A DNA stretch of 64,000 nucleotides from Pedobacter sp. PLR (GCF_026239675.1 NZ_JAPIVQ010000003.1:496001-560000); one strand, 5' to 3'; shown: positions 34,598 to 43,729, numbered from the stretch's first letter. Numbers and translations: made by a program. The notes: generated by a model not told the origin, from the letters alone.

Positions 34598-34679
34598 GCG
34601 GAAGTGGCGTAATTGGTAGCCGCACCAGACTTAGGATCTGGCGCTTCACGGCGTGGGGGTTCGAGTCCCTTCTTCCGCA
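34598..34679 (+). tRNA. tRNA-Leu (anticodon TAG), copy 2
   Basis: 82 nt, identical to copy 1 through the whole tRNA and about 27 bases of leader, then diverging directly after the 3' end. This is a recent duplication or a copy kept uniform by gene conversion. Confidence 0.96.
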
Positions 34680-34680
34680 C

Positions 34681-34718
34681 AAAAAAGGTGATAGATTGAA
34701 AAATTTATCACCTTTTTT
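34681..34718 (+). terminator. Terminator after tRNA-Leu copy 2
   Basis: AAAAAAGGTGATA (34681-34693) pairs perfectly with TATCACCTTTTTT (34706-34718). It overlaps the stop of a possible decayed minus-strand gene. Confidence 0.88.
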
Positions 34719-35040
34719 ATTTTCCGGCCATTTTTATCGCAATTTCCTGAGCTAAGCCTGATACCTGATTCTGATCCCCGCTGATTTGAATTGCTACCGG
34801 TATCCTGTGTTGCTGTTATAGTGGTCGTAGTTGATAAAGAGTTAACGAAGAGGTGATGAGGTGTTCATGACGGATATGGCCTGAGCAACCTTTATCGGTG
34901 CTCCGGCAGTCCTTGAGCAATCCTTCGTCAACCCGGAGTTCTGTACCAGCTTTGTAGTAAAAATAGAAGGGGGTTTATCAGCCTCTGTATCTGTCTTTAT
35001 ATCGGGTTTTATTGGCCTTTGGAGTGCTGAGATTCAGACA
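34717..35040 (-). pseudogene. Possible decayed protein-coding remnant
   Basis: On the minus strand a frame ending in TAA at 34717-34719 reads ...IPVAIQISGDQNQVSGLAQE... and looks protein-like. Directly upstream, another frame reads LFINYDHYNSNTGYR and needs a shift to join it. Beyond an in-frame stop, the same frame continues protein-like for about 60 codons (PIKPDIKTDTEADKPP, then TKLVQNSGLTKDC). No start was found and no family recognised. It could also be chance frames in gene-free DNA. Confidence 0.3.
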
Positions 35041-35092
35041 ATCAGCAGACATAATATTTTCAATTATAGGCATTGAAATCAACAAAAAAGAA

Positions 35093-35174
35093 TATATTTG
35101 CGCCCTCGAAAGGGAAATTTGAGCGGTGGATTGGAGTCCATTCTTCCGCAATAAAAGTTCCTCCGCAAGGGGGA
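35093..35174 (+). pseudogene. Degenerate tRNA-Leu remnant with intact promoter and terminator
   Basis: A TATATTTG box (35093-35100), then GCCCTCGAAAGGGAA (the copy 1 and 2 leader reads CAATCCCGAAAGGGAA), then GCGGTGGATTGGAGTCCATTC and TTCCGCA, which resemble the 5' GCGGAAGTGG and the 3' end GAGTCCCTTCTTCCGCA of tRNA-Leu with the middle missing. A terminator TCCTCC-GCAA-GGGGGA plus T-run ends at 35180. The unit keeps the order promoter, leader hairpin, tRNA ends, terminator, so it is best explained as a fossil third copy. Confidence 0.55.
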
Positions 35175-35214
35175 TTTTTTGTATATAGACATTAATAATT
35201 ATTGATTCAGAAAG

Positions 35215-36561
35215 ATGAACATTACACAGGAAAAAATTAACGACTTAAACGCGGTTGTAAAAATTAAGATTTCACCTGAAGATTATACTGAAAAGGTTGA
35301 TAAATCTATAAGAGAACAAGCTAAAAAATCAAACCTTCCAGGTTTTCGTAAAGGAATGGTTCCTGTTGCACATATTAAGAAAATGTTCGGCAGAAATATT
35401 TTAGTGGAAGAAATCAATACCCTATTGAGCGAAACTTTAAGCAAGCACCTTGCTGATAATAAAGTGGAAGTTCTTGGTCAGCCATTGCCAATAATGGATG
35501 ATACTAAAGACTACAAATGGGATGGTACTGATGAATTCGAGTTTGACTATGAAATCGGTCTTGCACCAGCAGTAGAGGTAAAAATCACAGCTAAAGATAA
35601 ATTTACTCAATACGTAGTTAAAGCAGATGCAGAAACATTAGCTTCACGTATCAAAAATATCAGAAGAAGCTATGGCAAAATGACAAACCCGGAAGTTTCG
35701 GCAGAAGATGACGTCCTTTATGCCGATTTAGCACAACTTTCTGCTGATGGTTCAGTTTTTGAAGGTGGCATCACCAGCACAGGTTCTATTCGTTTAGATC
35801 AGGTTGCTGATAAAAAGATTTTGAAAACCTTAGTTGGTTTGAAGAAAGACGATGTTGTTGAATTAGATGTTCAGAAAGCGTTTGATAACAATGAGGTGAT
35901 CATTGCCAAATTGTTAAACATTCCGGAAGAAGAAGCTAAAGAAGTGAAATCGAAATTCCAGGTAACGGTTAAAAATGTAAACCGTTTAGAGGAGTCTGAT
36001 TTAAACCAGGAGTTCTTTGATAAATTATTTGGTGAAGGTGTAGTAACTGATGAGGCTGGTTTTACCGCTAAAATCACGGAAGAAGTAGAAGGTATGTTCA
36101 AGCAGGATGCAGATCGCAAATTGCAGAATGACATCTACACGAAACTGGTTGAAAGCGTGAAAATGGAATTGCCTGATGTATTTTTACGTAAGTGGTTAAA
36201 AGCTACTAACGAGAAATTAACGGATGCTGAACTAGATCAGGGATATGAAGATTTCGCTAAAAACCTGAAATGGACTTTAATTGAGAATAAATTAATTAAA
36301 GACAATAGCATTGAAATCAAGTATGAGGATGTTTTCCAAACTGCTAAACAACGTTTAGATGCACAGTTCAGAATGTACAGCCCAAGCCCAATGCCTGAAG
36401 ATCAGTTGGCTCAGTACACTGCAACTTTCTTAAAAGAGAAAGACAATGCAAACCGTATTTTTGATGAGGTGAAAGCGATTAAAGTTTTTGAATACATCAA
36501 GTCGGTAGCTACAATTGAAGAAAAAGAGATAGCTTATAATAAATTTATCGAAATGAAGTAA
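35215..36561 (+). CDS. tig: Trigger factor
   Basis: 448 residues. A ribosome-bound chaperone for nascent chains. The N-terminal ribosome-docking loop reads GFRKGMVP (43-50). The central region occupies the position of the FKBP-type prolyl isomerase domain but lacks clear catalytic signatures, as in other Bacteroidota. The C-terminal half is helical. It lies directly upstream of clpP-clpX, the classic tig-clpP-clpX order, separated by a hairpin. Confidence 0.93.
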   Translation: MNITQEKINDLNAVVKIKISPEDYTEKVDKSIREQAKKSNLPGFRKGMVPVAHIKKMFGRNILVEEINTLLSETLSKHLADNKVEVLGQPLPIMDDTKDYKWDGTDEFEFDYEIGLAPAVEVKITAKDKFTQYVVKADAETLASRIKNIRRSYGKMTNPEVSAEDDVLYADLAQLSADGSVFEGGITSTGSIRLDQVADKKILKTLVGLKKDDVVELDVQKAFDNNEVIIAKLLNIPEEEAKEVKSKFQVTVKNVNRLEESDLNQEFFDKLFGEGVVTDEAGFTAKITEEVEGMFKQDADRKLQNDIYTKLVESVKMELPDVFLRKWLKATNEKLTDAELDQGYEDFAKNLKWTLIENKLIKDNSIEIKYEDVFQTAKQRLDAQFRMYSPSPMPEDQLAQYTATFLKEKDNANRIFDEVKAIKVFEYIKSVATIEEKEIAYNKFIEMK

Positions 36562-36597
36562 TTCAGGGGCAACCCGGATACTTTTAACAGATATTAG

Positions 36598-36628
36598 AAT
36601 AAGGCGGCTTTATTAAGGCCGCCTTATT
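36598..36628 (+). terminator. Hairpin after tig
   Basis: AATAAGGCGGC (36598-36608) pairs with GCCGCCTTATT (36618-36628). The stem is strong, but the following bases are only moderately T-rich, so termination may be partial. Confidence 0.6.
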
Positions 36629-36670
36629 TATATAAAGACATTATAGAATTTTACAATACCACAATAATTT

Positions 36671-36695
36671 ACCAAATTAGTTTCATTAATTTGGT
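36671..36695. promoter_or_regulatory. Inverted repeat in the clpP upstream region
   Basis: ACCAAATTA (36671-36679) and TAATTTGGT (36687-36695) are perfect arms around seven bases. No T-run follows. It may be an operator for clpP; this is a guess from position. Confidence 0.3.
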
Positions 36696-36770
36696 GAACA
36701 TTATAAATAGACATATTGCTGAAACCTGCGAAGCAAGCTTCATTACAATTAAAGATAAATAGACATACTG

Positions 36771-37481
36771 ATGAAAATAGACAAAGACGAATTTAGAAAA
36801 TACGCTGTTAAACACCATCGTATTAATGGTTTAAACGTGGATCGTTTTATTGGTGCTACCAATAACTCTCCAAAAAGTATGACTCCTTATATTATTGAAG
36901 AGCGTCAGCTTAACGTGGCACAAATGGATGTGTTTTCACGTTTAATGATGGACCGTATCATATTTTTAGGTGATGCGATCTATGATGGTAACGCGAACAT
37001 TATACAAGCACAATTGCTGTTTTTACAGTCTACCGATAACAATAGAGACATTCAGATTTATATCAATTCACCAGGTGGTTCTGTATATGCAGGATTAGGT
37101 ATCTATGATACCATGCAATATATCACACCAGATGTGGCTACAATCTGTACTGGTATGGCAGCCTCAATGGGTGCTGTATTATTAGTAGCAGGTGCTAAAG
37201 GTAAACGTGCTGCATTGCCACACTCACGTGTGATGATTCACCAACCATCAGGTGGTGCTCAGGGGGTTGCTTCAGATATGGAGATCAACCTTAGAGAGAT
37301 GCTGAAATTGAAAAAAGAATTATATGATATCATTTCTAACCATTCAGGACAAGATTACGAATGGGTAGAAAAAGCTTCAGACCGTGATTACTGGATGAAA
37401 GCTGATGAAGCTAAAGGCTTTGGAATGATTGATGAAGTGCTGGGAGCGAATAACAAAGAAAAAAATGGCGAAACAAAATAA
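36771..37481 (+). CDS. clpP: ATP-dependent Clp protease proteolytic subunit
   Basis: 236 residues. A serine peptidase forming the barrel that degrades proteins fed by ClpX. Catalytic S132 in GMAASMGA and H157 in MIHQPSGG are visible. The N-terminus is about 35 residues longer than in E. coli. Upstream DNA contains two near copies of ATAAATAGACATAYTG, the second running into the ATG. The stop lies 17 bases inside clpX. Confidence 0.95.
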   Translation: MKIDKDEFRKYAVKHHRINGLNVDRFIGATNNSPKSMTPYIIEERQLNVAQMDVFSRLMMDRIIFLGDAIYDGNANIIQAQLLFLQSTDNNRDIQIYINSPGGSVYAGLGIYDTMQYITPDVATICTGMAASMGAVLLVAGAKGKRAALPHSRVMIHQPSGGAQGVASDMEINLREMLKLKKELYDIISNHSGQDYEWVEKASDRDYWMKADEAKGFGMIDEVLGANNKEKNGETK

Positions 37482-38706
37482 AGAATCCCGTTGCTCTTTT
37501 TGTGGATCAAGTAAGCAAGATACTTTAATGCTTATTGAAGGTCTTGATGCCTACATTTGCGATAAATGTGTGACTCAAGCCAATCAGTTACTGGCTCAGG
37601 AACTGGGAAGCAAAAAAGGGAAACCAATGGATACCTCGGTTACCTTATTGAAACCAATGGAAATCAAAGCACATATTGACCAATACGTTATCGGTCAGGA
37701 TGATGCTAAGAAAGTACTTTCTGTAGCGGTATATAACCACTATAAGAGATTGGGGCAAACGGTAGATCAGGCAGATGAGGTGGAGATCGAGAAATCAAAC
37801 ATCATGTTGGTAGGGGAAACCGGAACCGGTAAAACCTTACTGGCGAAAACTATCGCTAAGATCTTACACGTTCCTTTTTGTATTTGTGATGCGACGGTAT
37901 TAACCGAAGCAGGATATGTTGGAGAGGATGTGGAGAGTATTTTAACCCGTTTATTGCAGGCTGCGGATTACGATGTAGCCTCAGCAGAACGTGGTATCGT
38001 TTATATCGATGAGGTAGATAAAGTTGCGCGTAAAAGCGATAACCCTTCTATCACCAGAGATGTATCGGGAGAAGGCGTACAGCAGGCTTTACTGAAGATC
38101 TTAGAGGGTACTATAGTGAATGTTCCACCTCAGGGCGGACGTAAACACCCGGATCAGAAAATGATTCCTGTAAATACCAATAACATTCTGTTTATCTGTG
38201 GTGGTGCATTCGATGGTATCGAACGTAAAATCGCAAACAGATTGCGTACCCAGGCGGTAGGTTATAAAGTGAAAAAGGATGATGAAGAATTAGACCTTAA
38301 CAACCTTTATAAATACATCACGCCTCAGGATTTAAAATCTTTCGGTTTGATTCCTGAACTGATTGGTCGTGTACCGGTATTGACACACTTGAATCCTTTA
38401 GATAAATCAGCATTGCGTAATATCCTGACTGAACCTAAGAACTCTTTGTTCCGTCAGTACGTGAAGTTGTTTGAATTTGAAGGTGTGAAGCTGACTTTTG
38501 AAGATGATGTTTTAGACTTCATTGTAGATAAAGCAATGGAATACAAACTGGGTGCAAGGGGTTTACGCTCCATCTGCGAGGCGATTATGCTGGACGCCAT
38601 GTTTGATATCCCTTCCGATCCCAGCATTAAGGAGTTGAGCATTACGCTCGAATACGCGCTGGAGAAATTCGAAAAGGCTGATTTTAAAAAGCTGAAAGCT
38701 GCTTAA
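37465..38706 (+). CDS. clpX: Clp protease ATP-binding subunit ClpX
   Basis: 413 residues from ATG 37465, which gives the standard zinc-binding N-terminus with C10, C13, C32 and C35. An AAA+ unfoldase with Walker A GETGTGKT, Walker [10 protein letters not shown], and substrate-pore region AGYVGEDVE. It unfolds tagged or damaged proteins for ClpP. It overlaps clpP by 17 bases in a different frame; no frameshift is involved. Confidence 0.96.
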   Translation: MAKQNKESRCSFCGSSKQDTLMLIEGLDAYICDKCVTQANQLLAQELGSKKGKPMDTSVTLLKPMEIKAHIDQYVIGQDDAKKVLSVAVYNHYKRLGQTVDQADEVEIEKSNIMLVGETGTGKTLLAKTIAKILHVPFCICDATVLTEAGYVGEDVESILTRLLQAADYDVASAERGIVYIDEVDKVARKSDNPSITRDVSGEGVQQALLKILEGTIVNVPPQGGRKHPDQKMIPVNTNNILFICGGAFDGIERKIANRLRTQAVGYKVKKDDEELDLNNLYKYITPQDLKSFGLIPELIGRVPVLTHLNPLDKSALRNILTEPKNSLFRQYVKLFEFEGVKLTFEDDVLDFIVDKAMEYKLGARGLRSICEAIMLDAMFDIPSDPSIKELSITLEYALEKFEKADFKKLKAA

Positions 38707-38714
38707 ATAATTTA

Positions 38715-38740
38715 ATCCCCGTTTTACGGGGATTTTTTTT
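38715..38740 (+). terminator. Terminator after clpX
   Basis: ATCCCCGT (38715-38722), loop TTT, ACGGGGAT (38726-38733), then a T-run. Confidence 0.92.
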
Positions 38741-38855
38741 AACTTGTTATTTTAGGATCTGCTGCGGTGCTCATCAACCGCCCATCAGAAAATAAATTCT
38801 GGCAGGTTCCTTGCAGGAAAAAAACTACTAACTATACTAGAAAAACGAGCATAAT

Positions 38856-39719
38856 ATGAATGAAGAATTAGAAGTAAACAAAGACGGAGAAGAAGGAAAA
38901 AAAGTAAAGAAAAATAAAGAAGTAGAAACTCCGGTGAAATCTGGTTTGAAATCTAAAGGTGACATTGTTAAAAACTGGCTTCCACGATATACAGGAAGAC
39001 CATTAGAAGAATTCGGACAATACATCTTATTGACCAATTTCAGTAAATATGTACATATGTTTTCCGAATGGCATGGTGGTGCGCCGATTATGGGTTTGGA
39101 CAAGCCAATGCAAAGTGTAACTGCCGATGGCATTACGATTATCAACTTTGGGATGGGTAGTCCGATGGCAGCCACAATGATGGACTTGCTGTCCGCTATT
39201 GCGCCTAAAGCAGTCTTGTTTTTAGGGAAATGTGGTGGTTTGAAAAAGAAAAACCAATTGGGTGATCTGATTTTACCTATCGCTGCAATCAGGGGAGAAG
39301 GAACTTCAAATGATTACTTACCTGCTGAAGTACCTGCATTACCTGCCTTCGCTTTGCAGAAAGCAATCTCTACCACCATTCGTGACCATTCCAGAGACTA
39401 TTGGACCGGAACCTGTTATACCACCAACCGCAGGGTTTGGGAGCATGATAAAGCGTTTAAGAAGTATTTGAAAACTTTACGTGCCATGGCTGTAGACATG
39501 GAAACGGCTACGATTTTCACTACCGGATTCGCCAATAAAATACCTACAGGGGCATTGCTACTGGTTTCTGATCAGCCAATGATTCCTGAAGGTGTAAAAA
39601 CTGCGGAAAGCGATAGCTCAGTAACCAGCAATTACGTGGATACACACTTAAGAATTGGAATTGATTCCTTAAAACAGTTGATTAATAATGGATTAACAGT
39701 GAAGCACTTGCATTTTTAG
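38856..39719 (+). CDS. AMP nucleosidase (PNP/UDP phosphorylase superfamily)
   Basis: 287 residues. It hydrolyses AMP to adenine and ribose 5-phosphate. The N-terminal 35 residues are Lys/Glu-rich and probably disordered. The nucleoside-phosphorylase core shows FGMGSPMAA, LGKCGGL, AIRGEGTSNDYLP and the purine-site VDMETATIF. It is shorter than the E. coli Amn protein and matches the Bacteroidota type. Its stop overlaps the convergent phosphatase stop by three bases. Confidence 0.88.
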   Translation: MNEELEVNKDGEEGKKVKKNKEVETPVKSGLKSKGDIVKNWLPRYTGRPLEEFGQYILLTNFSKYVHMFSEWHGGAPIMGLDKPMQSVTADGITIINFGMGSPMAATMMDLLSAIAPKAVLFLGKCGGLKKKNQLGDLILPIAAIRGEGTSNDYLPAEVPALPAFALQKAISTTIRDHSRDYWTGTCYTTNRRVWEHDKAFKKYLKTLRAMAVDMETATIFTTGFANKIPTGALLLVSDQPMIPEGVKTAESDSSVTSNYVDTHLRIGIDSLKQLINNGLTVKHLHF

Positions 39720-40219
39720 TCTTCATTAGCGCTTTTAGGAAAATCAAAAGCTAATAAATTACCGGTATGGTTGCTTAGCTGTGCCCATTTTTCAAATGGA
39801 AACTCCATAAGCACTGTACCACAAGTAGGGATATTATAGATGTTCGCATTACTCAGGTAATTGGCGAATTCTGTAAGTCCCGGATTGTGACCAAATAAAG
39901 CCACACGATCGTGTTTGTCGCTCAGGTTATTTACCACTTTTAGTAAGGTCATCACATTGGCTTCATAAATGGAAGTTTCTTCCTGAATCCGGTTCAATGA
40001 TTTGTTCCATACTTCTGCGAAATTTCTTGCGGTGGTTAATGCACGAACGGCCGGACTACTCACTAACAACTGAGGGACGAGGTTTTTTGCCAGGATTCTA
40101 CCCGCCATTTCCGGCGCATTTCTAAGCCCGCGGGCATTTAATGGTCTTTCGAAATCGGAAATATGGCTATTTCCCCAATCAGATTTTCCGTGTCGTATCA
40201 ATAGAAGTTGCTTGCCCAT
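39716..40219 (-). CDS. Histidine phosphatase family protein (SixA-like)
   Basis: 167 residues with the RHG motif R9-H10-G11 in LLIRHGKSDWG and a second histidine in FGHNPGLTEF. SixA-type enzymes remove phosphate from phosphohistidine, for example on Hpt domains; the true substrate here is unknown. The start lies 41 bases inside the 3' end of the glycosyltransferase gene, making it the last gene of a four-gene minus-strand operon. Confidence 0.87.
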   Translation of the reverse strand: MGKQLLLIRHGKSDWGNSHISDFERPLNARGLRNAPEMAGRILAKNLVPQLLVSSPAVRALTTARNFAEVWNKSLNRIQEETSIYEANVMTLLKVVNNLSDKHDRVALFGHNPGLTEFANYLSNANIYNIPTCGTVLMEFPFEKWAQLSNHTGNLLAFDFPKSANED

Positions 40220-41243
40220 GAATTAGTTTGTTTAAAACACTATTTATAACAGTTGATTCGGTTAAATTGTTCATGCAGGCAAAATCACCTCTATAGCAGG
40301 GAATGTTTCCATATACCGAGCATGGGCGACAATACAAATCGATTTGTACCGCGTCTTTCAGGGATTGTCCATAGCCTAAAAATCCGGCGTAAGGATGTGT
40401 TGCACCCCAGACAGAGACAACAGGGATGTTTCTCAGGGAAGCCAGGTGCATACCCGAAGAATCCATACTGAGCATTACATCCAGATTCGAAATTAAGTCT
40501 AATTCTTCTTCCAGTTTGATTTTTCTAACCAGGGAAGTGATATTTTCATGTTTAGCAGCCCAGCTATTGGCTGTTGCTTCTTCTGCTGCTGATCCACCAA
40601 AAATAAACAGGTGATGACCCAGCTTTGCCAGTTCAAGGACCACTTTTTCCATTTTATGCAAAGGATAAACCTTTTGTAAATGTTGTGCAAAAGGGCTTAC
40701 GCCAATCCATTTCTGCGTTTTCTCCGGAAAAATAACATTGTTTAACGGTGCTGGATTCCGCGCTTTTAAGGTATTGGAAAGTGGAAATGGGAAACCTAAC
40801 TTCTGGAATACTTTGGCATAACGGGAAACCGTCAGTTCGAGAGGCACCAGAATTTTATTGGTTTTACGCGTTAGTGCTGATTTCTCTTTTCTTCCTTTGT
40901 CGACAGACACCGATTTGATACCTTTTAGCATAAAAAGGAAACAAAGAATCTTACTCCTCAGGTTGTTATGTAAATCGGCAATTGCGGTAATGTCTTGCCT
41001 GCTCAATTCCCGGAAAAGTTTTAATAGTCCGAAAAATCCTTTGTGTGTCCCTTTTGGATCAAAAGGCTGGAAGCTCAGGCGCTCCACTTCATGGAAGAAG
41101 GGTTTAAAGAAAGGTCTGCTAACAACAAGTAGCTGGTGTTCAGGGTAGTGTTCAGTGAATTCTTTTAGAATGGGGGCAGTCATAGCGACATCCCCCATTG
41201 CTGAGAAACGGATTACTAATATTTTAGTAGTTTCTTTTGGCAT
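40179..41243 (-). CDS. Glycosyltransferase family 9 (heptosyltransferase-like)
   Basis: 354 residues. The N-terminus ILVIRFSAMGDVAMTAPIL is the GT9 signature, and the ADP-sugar side reads MLSMDSSGMHLASL with VWGATHPYAG. It probably adds a sugar to lipopolysaccharide or another envelope glycan. It starts three bases after a DUF4254 gene. Confidence 0.9.
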   Translation of the reverse strand: MPKETTKILVIRFSAMGDVAMTAPILKEFTEHYPEHQLLVVSRPFFKPFFHEVERLSFQPFDPKGTHKGFFGLLKLFRELSRQDITAIADLHNNLRSKILCFLFMLKGIKSVSVDKGRKEKSALTRKTNKILVPLELTVSRYAKVFQKLGFPFPLSNTLKARNPAPLNNVIFPEKTQKWIGVSPFAQHLQKVYPLHKMEKVVLELAKLGHHLFIFGGSAAEEATANSWAAKHENITSLVRKIKLEEELDLISNLDVMLSMDSSGMHLASLRNIPVVSVWGATHPYAGFLGYGQSLKDAVQIDLYCRPCSVYGNIPCYRGDFACMNNLTESTVINSVLNKLIHGQATSIDTTRKI

Positions 41244-41246
41244 TAA

Positions 41247-41849
41247 TTACTTGTTGTTATAAAGCACCGGATTCATGCTCGGATCATTATACATTTTCAT
41301 TTGCTTATAAACTTTCATGTATTTTGCGCCACTTTCAATATCAGCGATCAATTCATCTAAACTAGAAGAAAGATCTGTTCTTTGGTTTAACAAAATATTA
41401 AGTTTTGTAGTACAGCTGATTTTATGTTCTTCAGAAGCATCAGTACGAAGGGTTTCTTCGTTCATATGATAAATCTTTAAAGCAAGGATCGATAACCTGT
41501 CGATTACCCATGCCGGACTTTCAGAATTGATCTTTGCATTTGCTGCGGGTACAATATTTTTATATTCTTCCAGAAAGTAGCTGTCGATATATTCTACCAC
41601 ATCTGTACGTTCCTGATTCGAAGCATCAATGCGACGTTTCCATTGCAAAGCCACTACCGGATCAATTTCCGGATTACGGATTACATCCTCCATGTGCCAT
41701 TGTGCAGTGTCGATCCAGCATTTCATGTATAATAAATGCTCCAGCGTACCGATTGGGTAAGGATTTTGAATGGGTTGATCTATATTGTTGTGAACGTGAT
41801 AATCATTGATCACGTCCTGAAATATTTTATTACAAAGCTGACTAATCAT
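41247..41849 (-). CDS. DUF4254 domain-containing protein
   Basis: 200 residues, soluble and mostly helical, with no signal peptide. Recognisable stretches include GTLEHLLYMKCWIDTAQWH and NQERTDVVEYID. The function is unknown. It sits between polX (19 bases upstream) and the GT9 gene (three bases downstream), which suggests a link to glycan assembly. Confidence 0.85.
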   Translation of the reverse strand: MISQLCNKIFQDVINDYHVHNNIDQPIQNPYPIGTLEHLLYMKCWIDTAQWHMEDVIRNPEIDPVVALQWKRRIDASNQERTDVVEYIDSYFLEEYKNIVPAANAKINSESPAWVIDRLSILALKIYHMNEETLRTDASEEHKISCTTKLNILLNQRTDLSSSLDELIADIESGAKYMKVYKQMKMYNDPSMNPVLYNNK

Positions 41850-41868
41850 GGCTCAAAGGTAAGGATAA

Positions 41869-43545
41869 CTATTTTTTATTGTTGAAGTATTCTGAGATAT
41901 CTTGGAGCGTCATGGCATTTAAACACTGTTTTGCTTCCAGTCCGCCTTTTCTACCGATTAGTACACCATAGTGCATATCGTAGAAACCTTCCATTCGATG
42001 CGCATCGGGATTGACAGACAGTAACACGCCTTTTTCCAGCGCGTAACGGTGCCAGCGCCAGTCCAGATCCAAACGTAATGGGTTGGCATTGATCTCGATC
42101 ACTACTTTGTTTGCTGCACAGGCATCGATTATTTTTACATAATCTATTGGATATCCTTTTCTGCTCAATAGTAACCTGCCGGTAGGGTGTCCTAAAATCG
42201 TCGTATAAGGGTTTTCTATTGCTTTAATCAGTCTGGCTGTGGCTTTCTCTTCATCCATTCTCAAATTGCTGTGCACAGAGGCTACAACAAAGTCGAATGT
42301 TTTCAAAATATCATCACTATAGTCTAAAGACCCATCATTTAAAATATCACTTTCTATGCCTTTAAAGATTTTGAAGGGTGCAAGTTTAGCGTTTAATGCA
42401 TCTATTTCCAGGTGTTGGGCATATAGACGCTGCTCGTTTAATCCGTTGGCATAAAATGCCGATTTGGAGTGGTCGCAAATTCCGAAGTATTCCATTTTCA
42501 GGTTGTCCTTACAGTAAGTGGCCATTTGTTCCAGGGTATGTACACCATCGCTCCAGGTGGAGTGGTTGTGTAAACTTCCTTTCAGGTCCCCGTAAGTAAT
42601 CAGGGTTGGCAGTTTGTTTTCTTTAGCCAGTTGTACTTCGTTTAATCCTTCTCTGATTTCCGGAGCTACAAATGCGAGTCCTGCAGCTTTGTAAATGGCT
42701 TCTTCTGTTTCAAAAGGACCACCTCCTGCCAGTGCAAGTACTTCTTTAACATGTTGTTCGTTGCCGGTCAGCTCAAACCATGTCAGGTAAAAAGCGTCTT
42801 TCGGACAGATATGTATTTGTATTTTTAATCCGGATAGGGTGGTGGTATGGTAAGTTCCGTCGGCTTGTTCTTCAAAAGTAAGTCCATCAAAAGCGCTGAT
42901 TTTCTCGCGAACTTCTTCTGGTGAGGTAGCGCCAATCAGGAAAGGAACGTATTCAATGATCTCCATGCAACGTCTGTATTCGCCGGCAATACCCAATAGT
43001 GGTTCTCCTGAAATCTGGTTTAACCAAACGGCAAGGTCAGCATATAATTTATTCACGGTACCTTCTGCATGGGCATATAGGAATTTCCCTAGTCCGGCCA
43101 TTCTGAACTCAATGATCTTTTTAATCTCTTCCTGGGTTTTCAATCCAAAGCCTTTGGCTTCGATCAATCTGTTTTCATTGCAGGCGTAGTAAAGTTCTCC
43201 GATGTTTTCAATACCGAGTTCTTTCCAGATCACATTGATCTTTTTTGGTCCGATGCCTTTGATGCCCAGCATTTCGACAATACCTTCCGGTGTTCTTTCC
43301 AGAATCTCCTGTAAATCGGTCATGGTACCTGTTTCCAGTAGCTCCCGGACTTTCGCAGAAATGCTCTTTCCAAGTCCGTCAATCTGTGCGATCTCTTCCA
43401 GCGTTTTGCCTTGAATGGCAAACGGAAGTTTATCAACTTTTAAACCAGCATTGGCTACTGATTTGATTTTAAAAGGGTTCTCATTGTGTAATTCCATCAA
43501 TTGAGAAAGCAGTCGCAGGTTGCGTGCAATGGTCTTATTTTCCAT
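41869..43545 (-). CDS. PolX-type protein with intact PHP domain but degenerate polymerase site
   Basis: 558 residues: an 8-kDa-like domain with helix-hairpin-helix motifs (IDGLGKSISAKV, IKGIGPKKI), a polymerase-beta-like palm, and a C-terminal PHP phosphoesterase (HNHSTWSDG, CDHSKSA, NPDAHR). In the palm the conserved AGSxRRGKETVGDID corresponds to residues 187-201 here, and the two catalytic Asp are Y199 and P201. The third Asp position is Q243 (KIQIHICP). All three metal ligands are lost, so DNA synthesis is unlikely, while the nuclease-type PHP site is intact. First gene of the polX-DUF4254-GT9-sixA unit. Confidence 0.9.
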   Translation of the reverse strand: MENKTIARNLRLLSQLMELHNENPFKIKSVANAGLKVDKLPFAIQGKTLEEIAQIDGLGKSISAKVRELLETGTMTDLQEILERTPEGIVEMLGIKGIGPKKINVIWKELGIENIGELYYACNENRLIEAKGFGLKTQEEIKKIIEFRMAGLGKFLYAHAEGTVNKLYADLAVWLNQISGEPLLGIAGEYRRCMEIIEYVPFLIGATSPEEVREKISAFDGLTFEEQADGTYHTTTLSGLKIQIHICPKDAFYLTWFELTGNEQHVKEVLALAGGGPFETEEAIYKAAGLAFVAPEIREGLNEVQLAKENKLPTLITYGDLKGSLHNHSTWSDGVHTLEQMATYCKDNLKMEYFGICDHSKSAFYANGLNEQRLYAQHLEIDALNAKLAPFKIFKGIESDILNDGSLDYSDDILKTFDFVVASVHSNLRMDEEKATARLIKAIENPYTTILGHPTGRLLLSRKGYPIDYVKIIDACAANKVVIEINANPLRLDLDWRWHRYALEKGVLLSVNPDAHRMEGFYDMHYGVLIGRKGGLEAKQCLNAMTLQDISEYFNNKK

Positions 43546-43673
43546 GGGGATGCTAAATTAAATAAAAAGCCCCGATTTTCCGATTAAACTGGAAATGTGT
43601 GGACTTTCTTGCTTTATAATGATAAGAATTAGCTGGAGAAAGCCGCAGGGCCAGGTTTTAGAAAAGACGGTCA

Positions 43674-43729
43674 TGAAAAAAGGCCTGAACTTAAACTCCT
43701 TATCAAGAAGATTAAGTTCAGGCCTTTTA
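43674..43729 (-). terminator. Terminator after sppA
   Basis: AGGCCTGAACTTAA (43681-43694) pairs perfectly with TTAAGTTCAGGCCT (43712-43725). On the minus strand it is followed by a T-run, as expected for the end of sppA. It also separates sppA from polX. Confidence 0.88.

Noticed and set aside
34002..34755. Two open frames with a shared protein tail across the tRNA-Leu genes
   Set aside because: The shared tail is simply the translation of identical tRNA and leader sequence; there is no protein-like sequence outside it.
37429..37481. Frameshift between clpP and clpX
   Set aside because: Both proteins are full length with intact motifs; the 17-base overlap in different frames is ordinary coupling.
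43674..43729. Large palindrome as an operator
   Set aside because: It lies just past the sppA stop and has a T-run in the sppA direction, so a terminator explains it.
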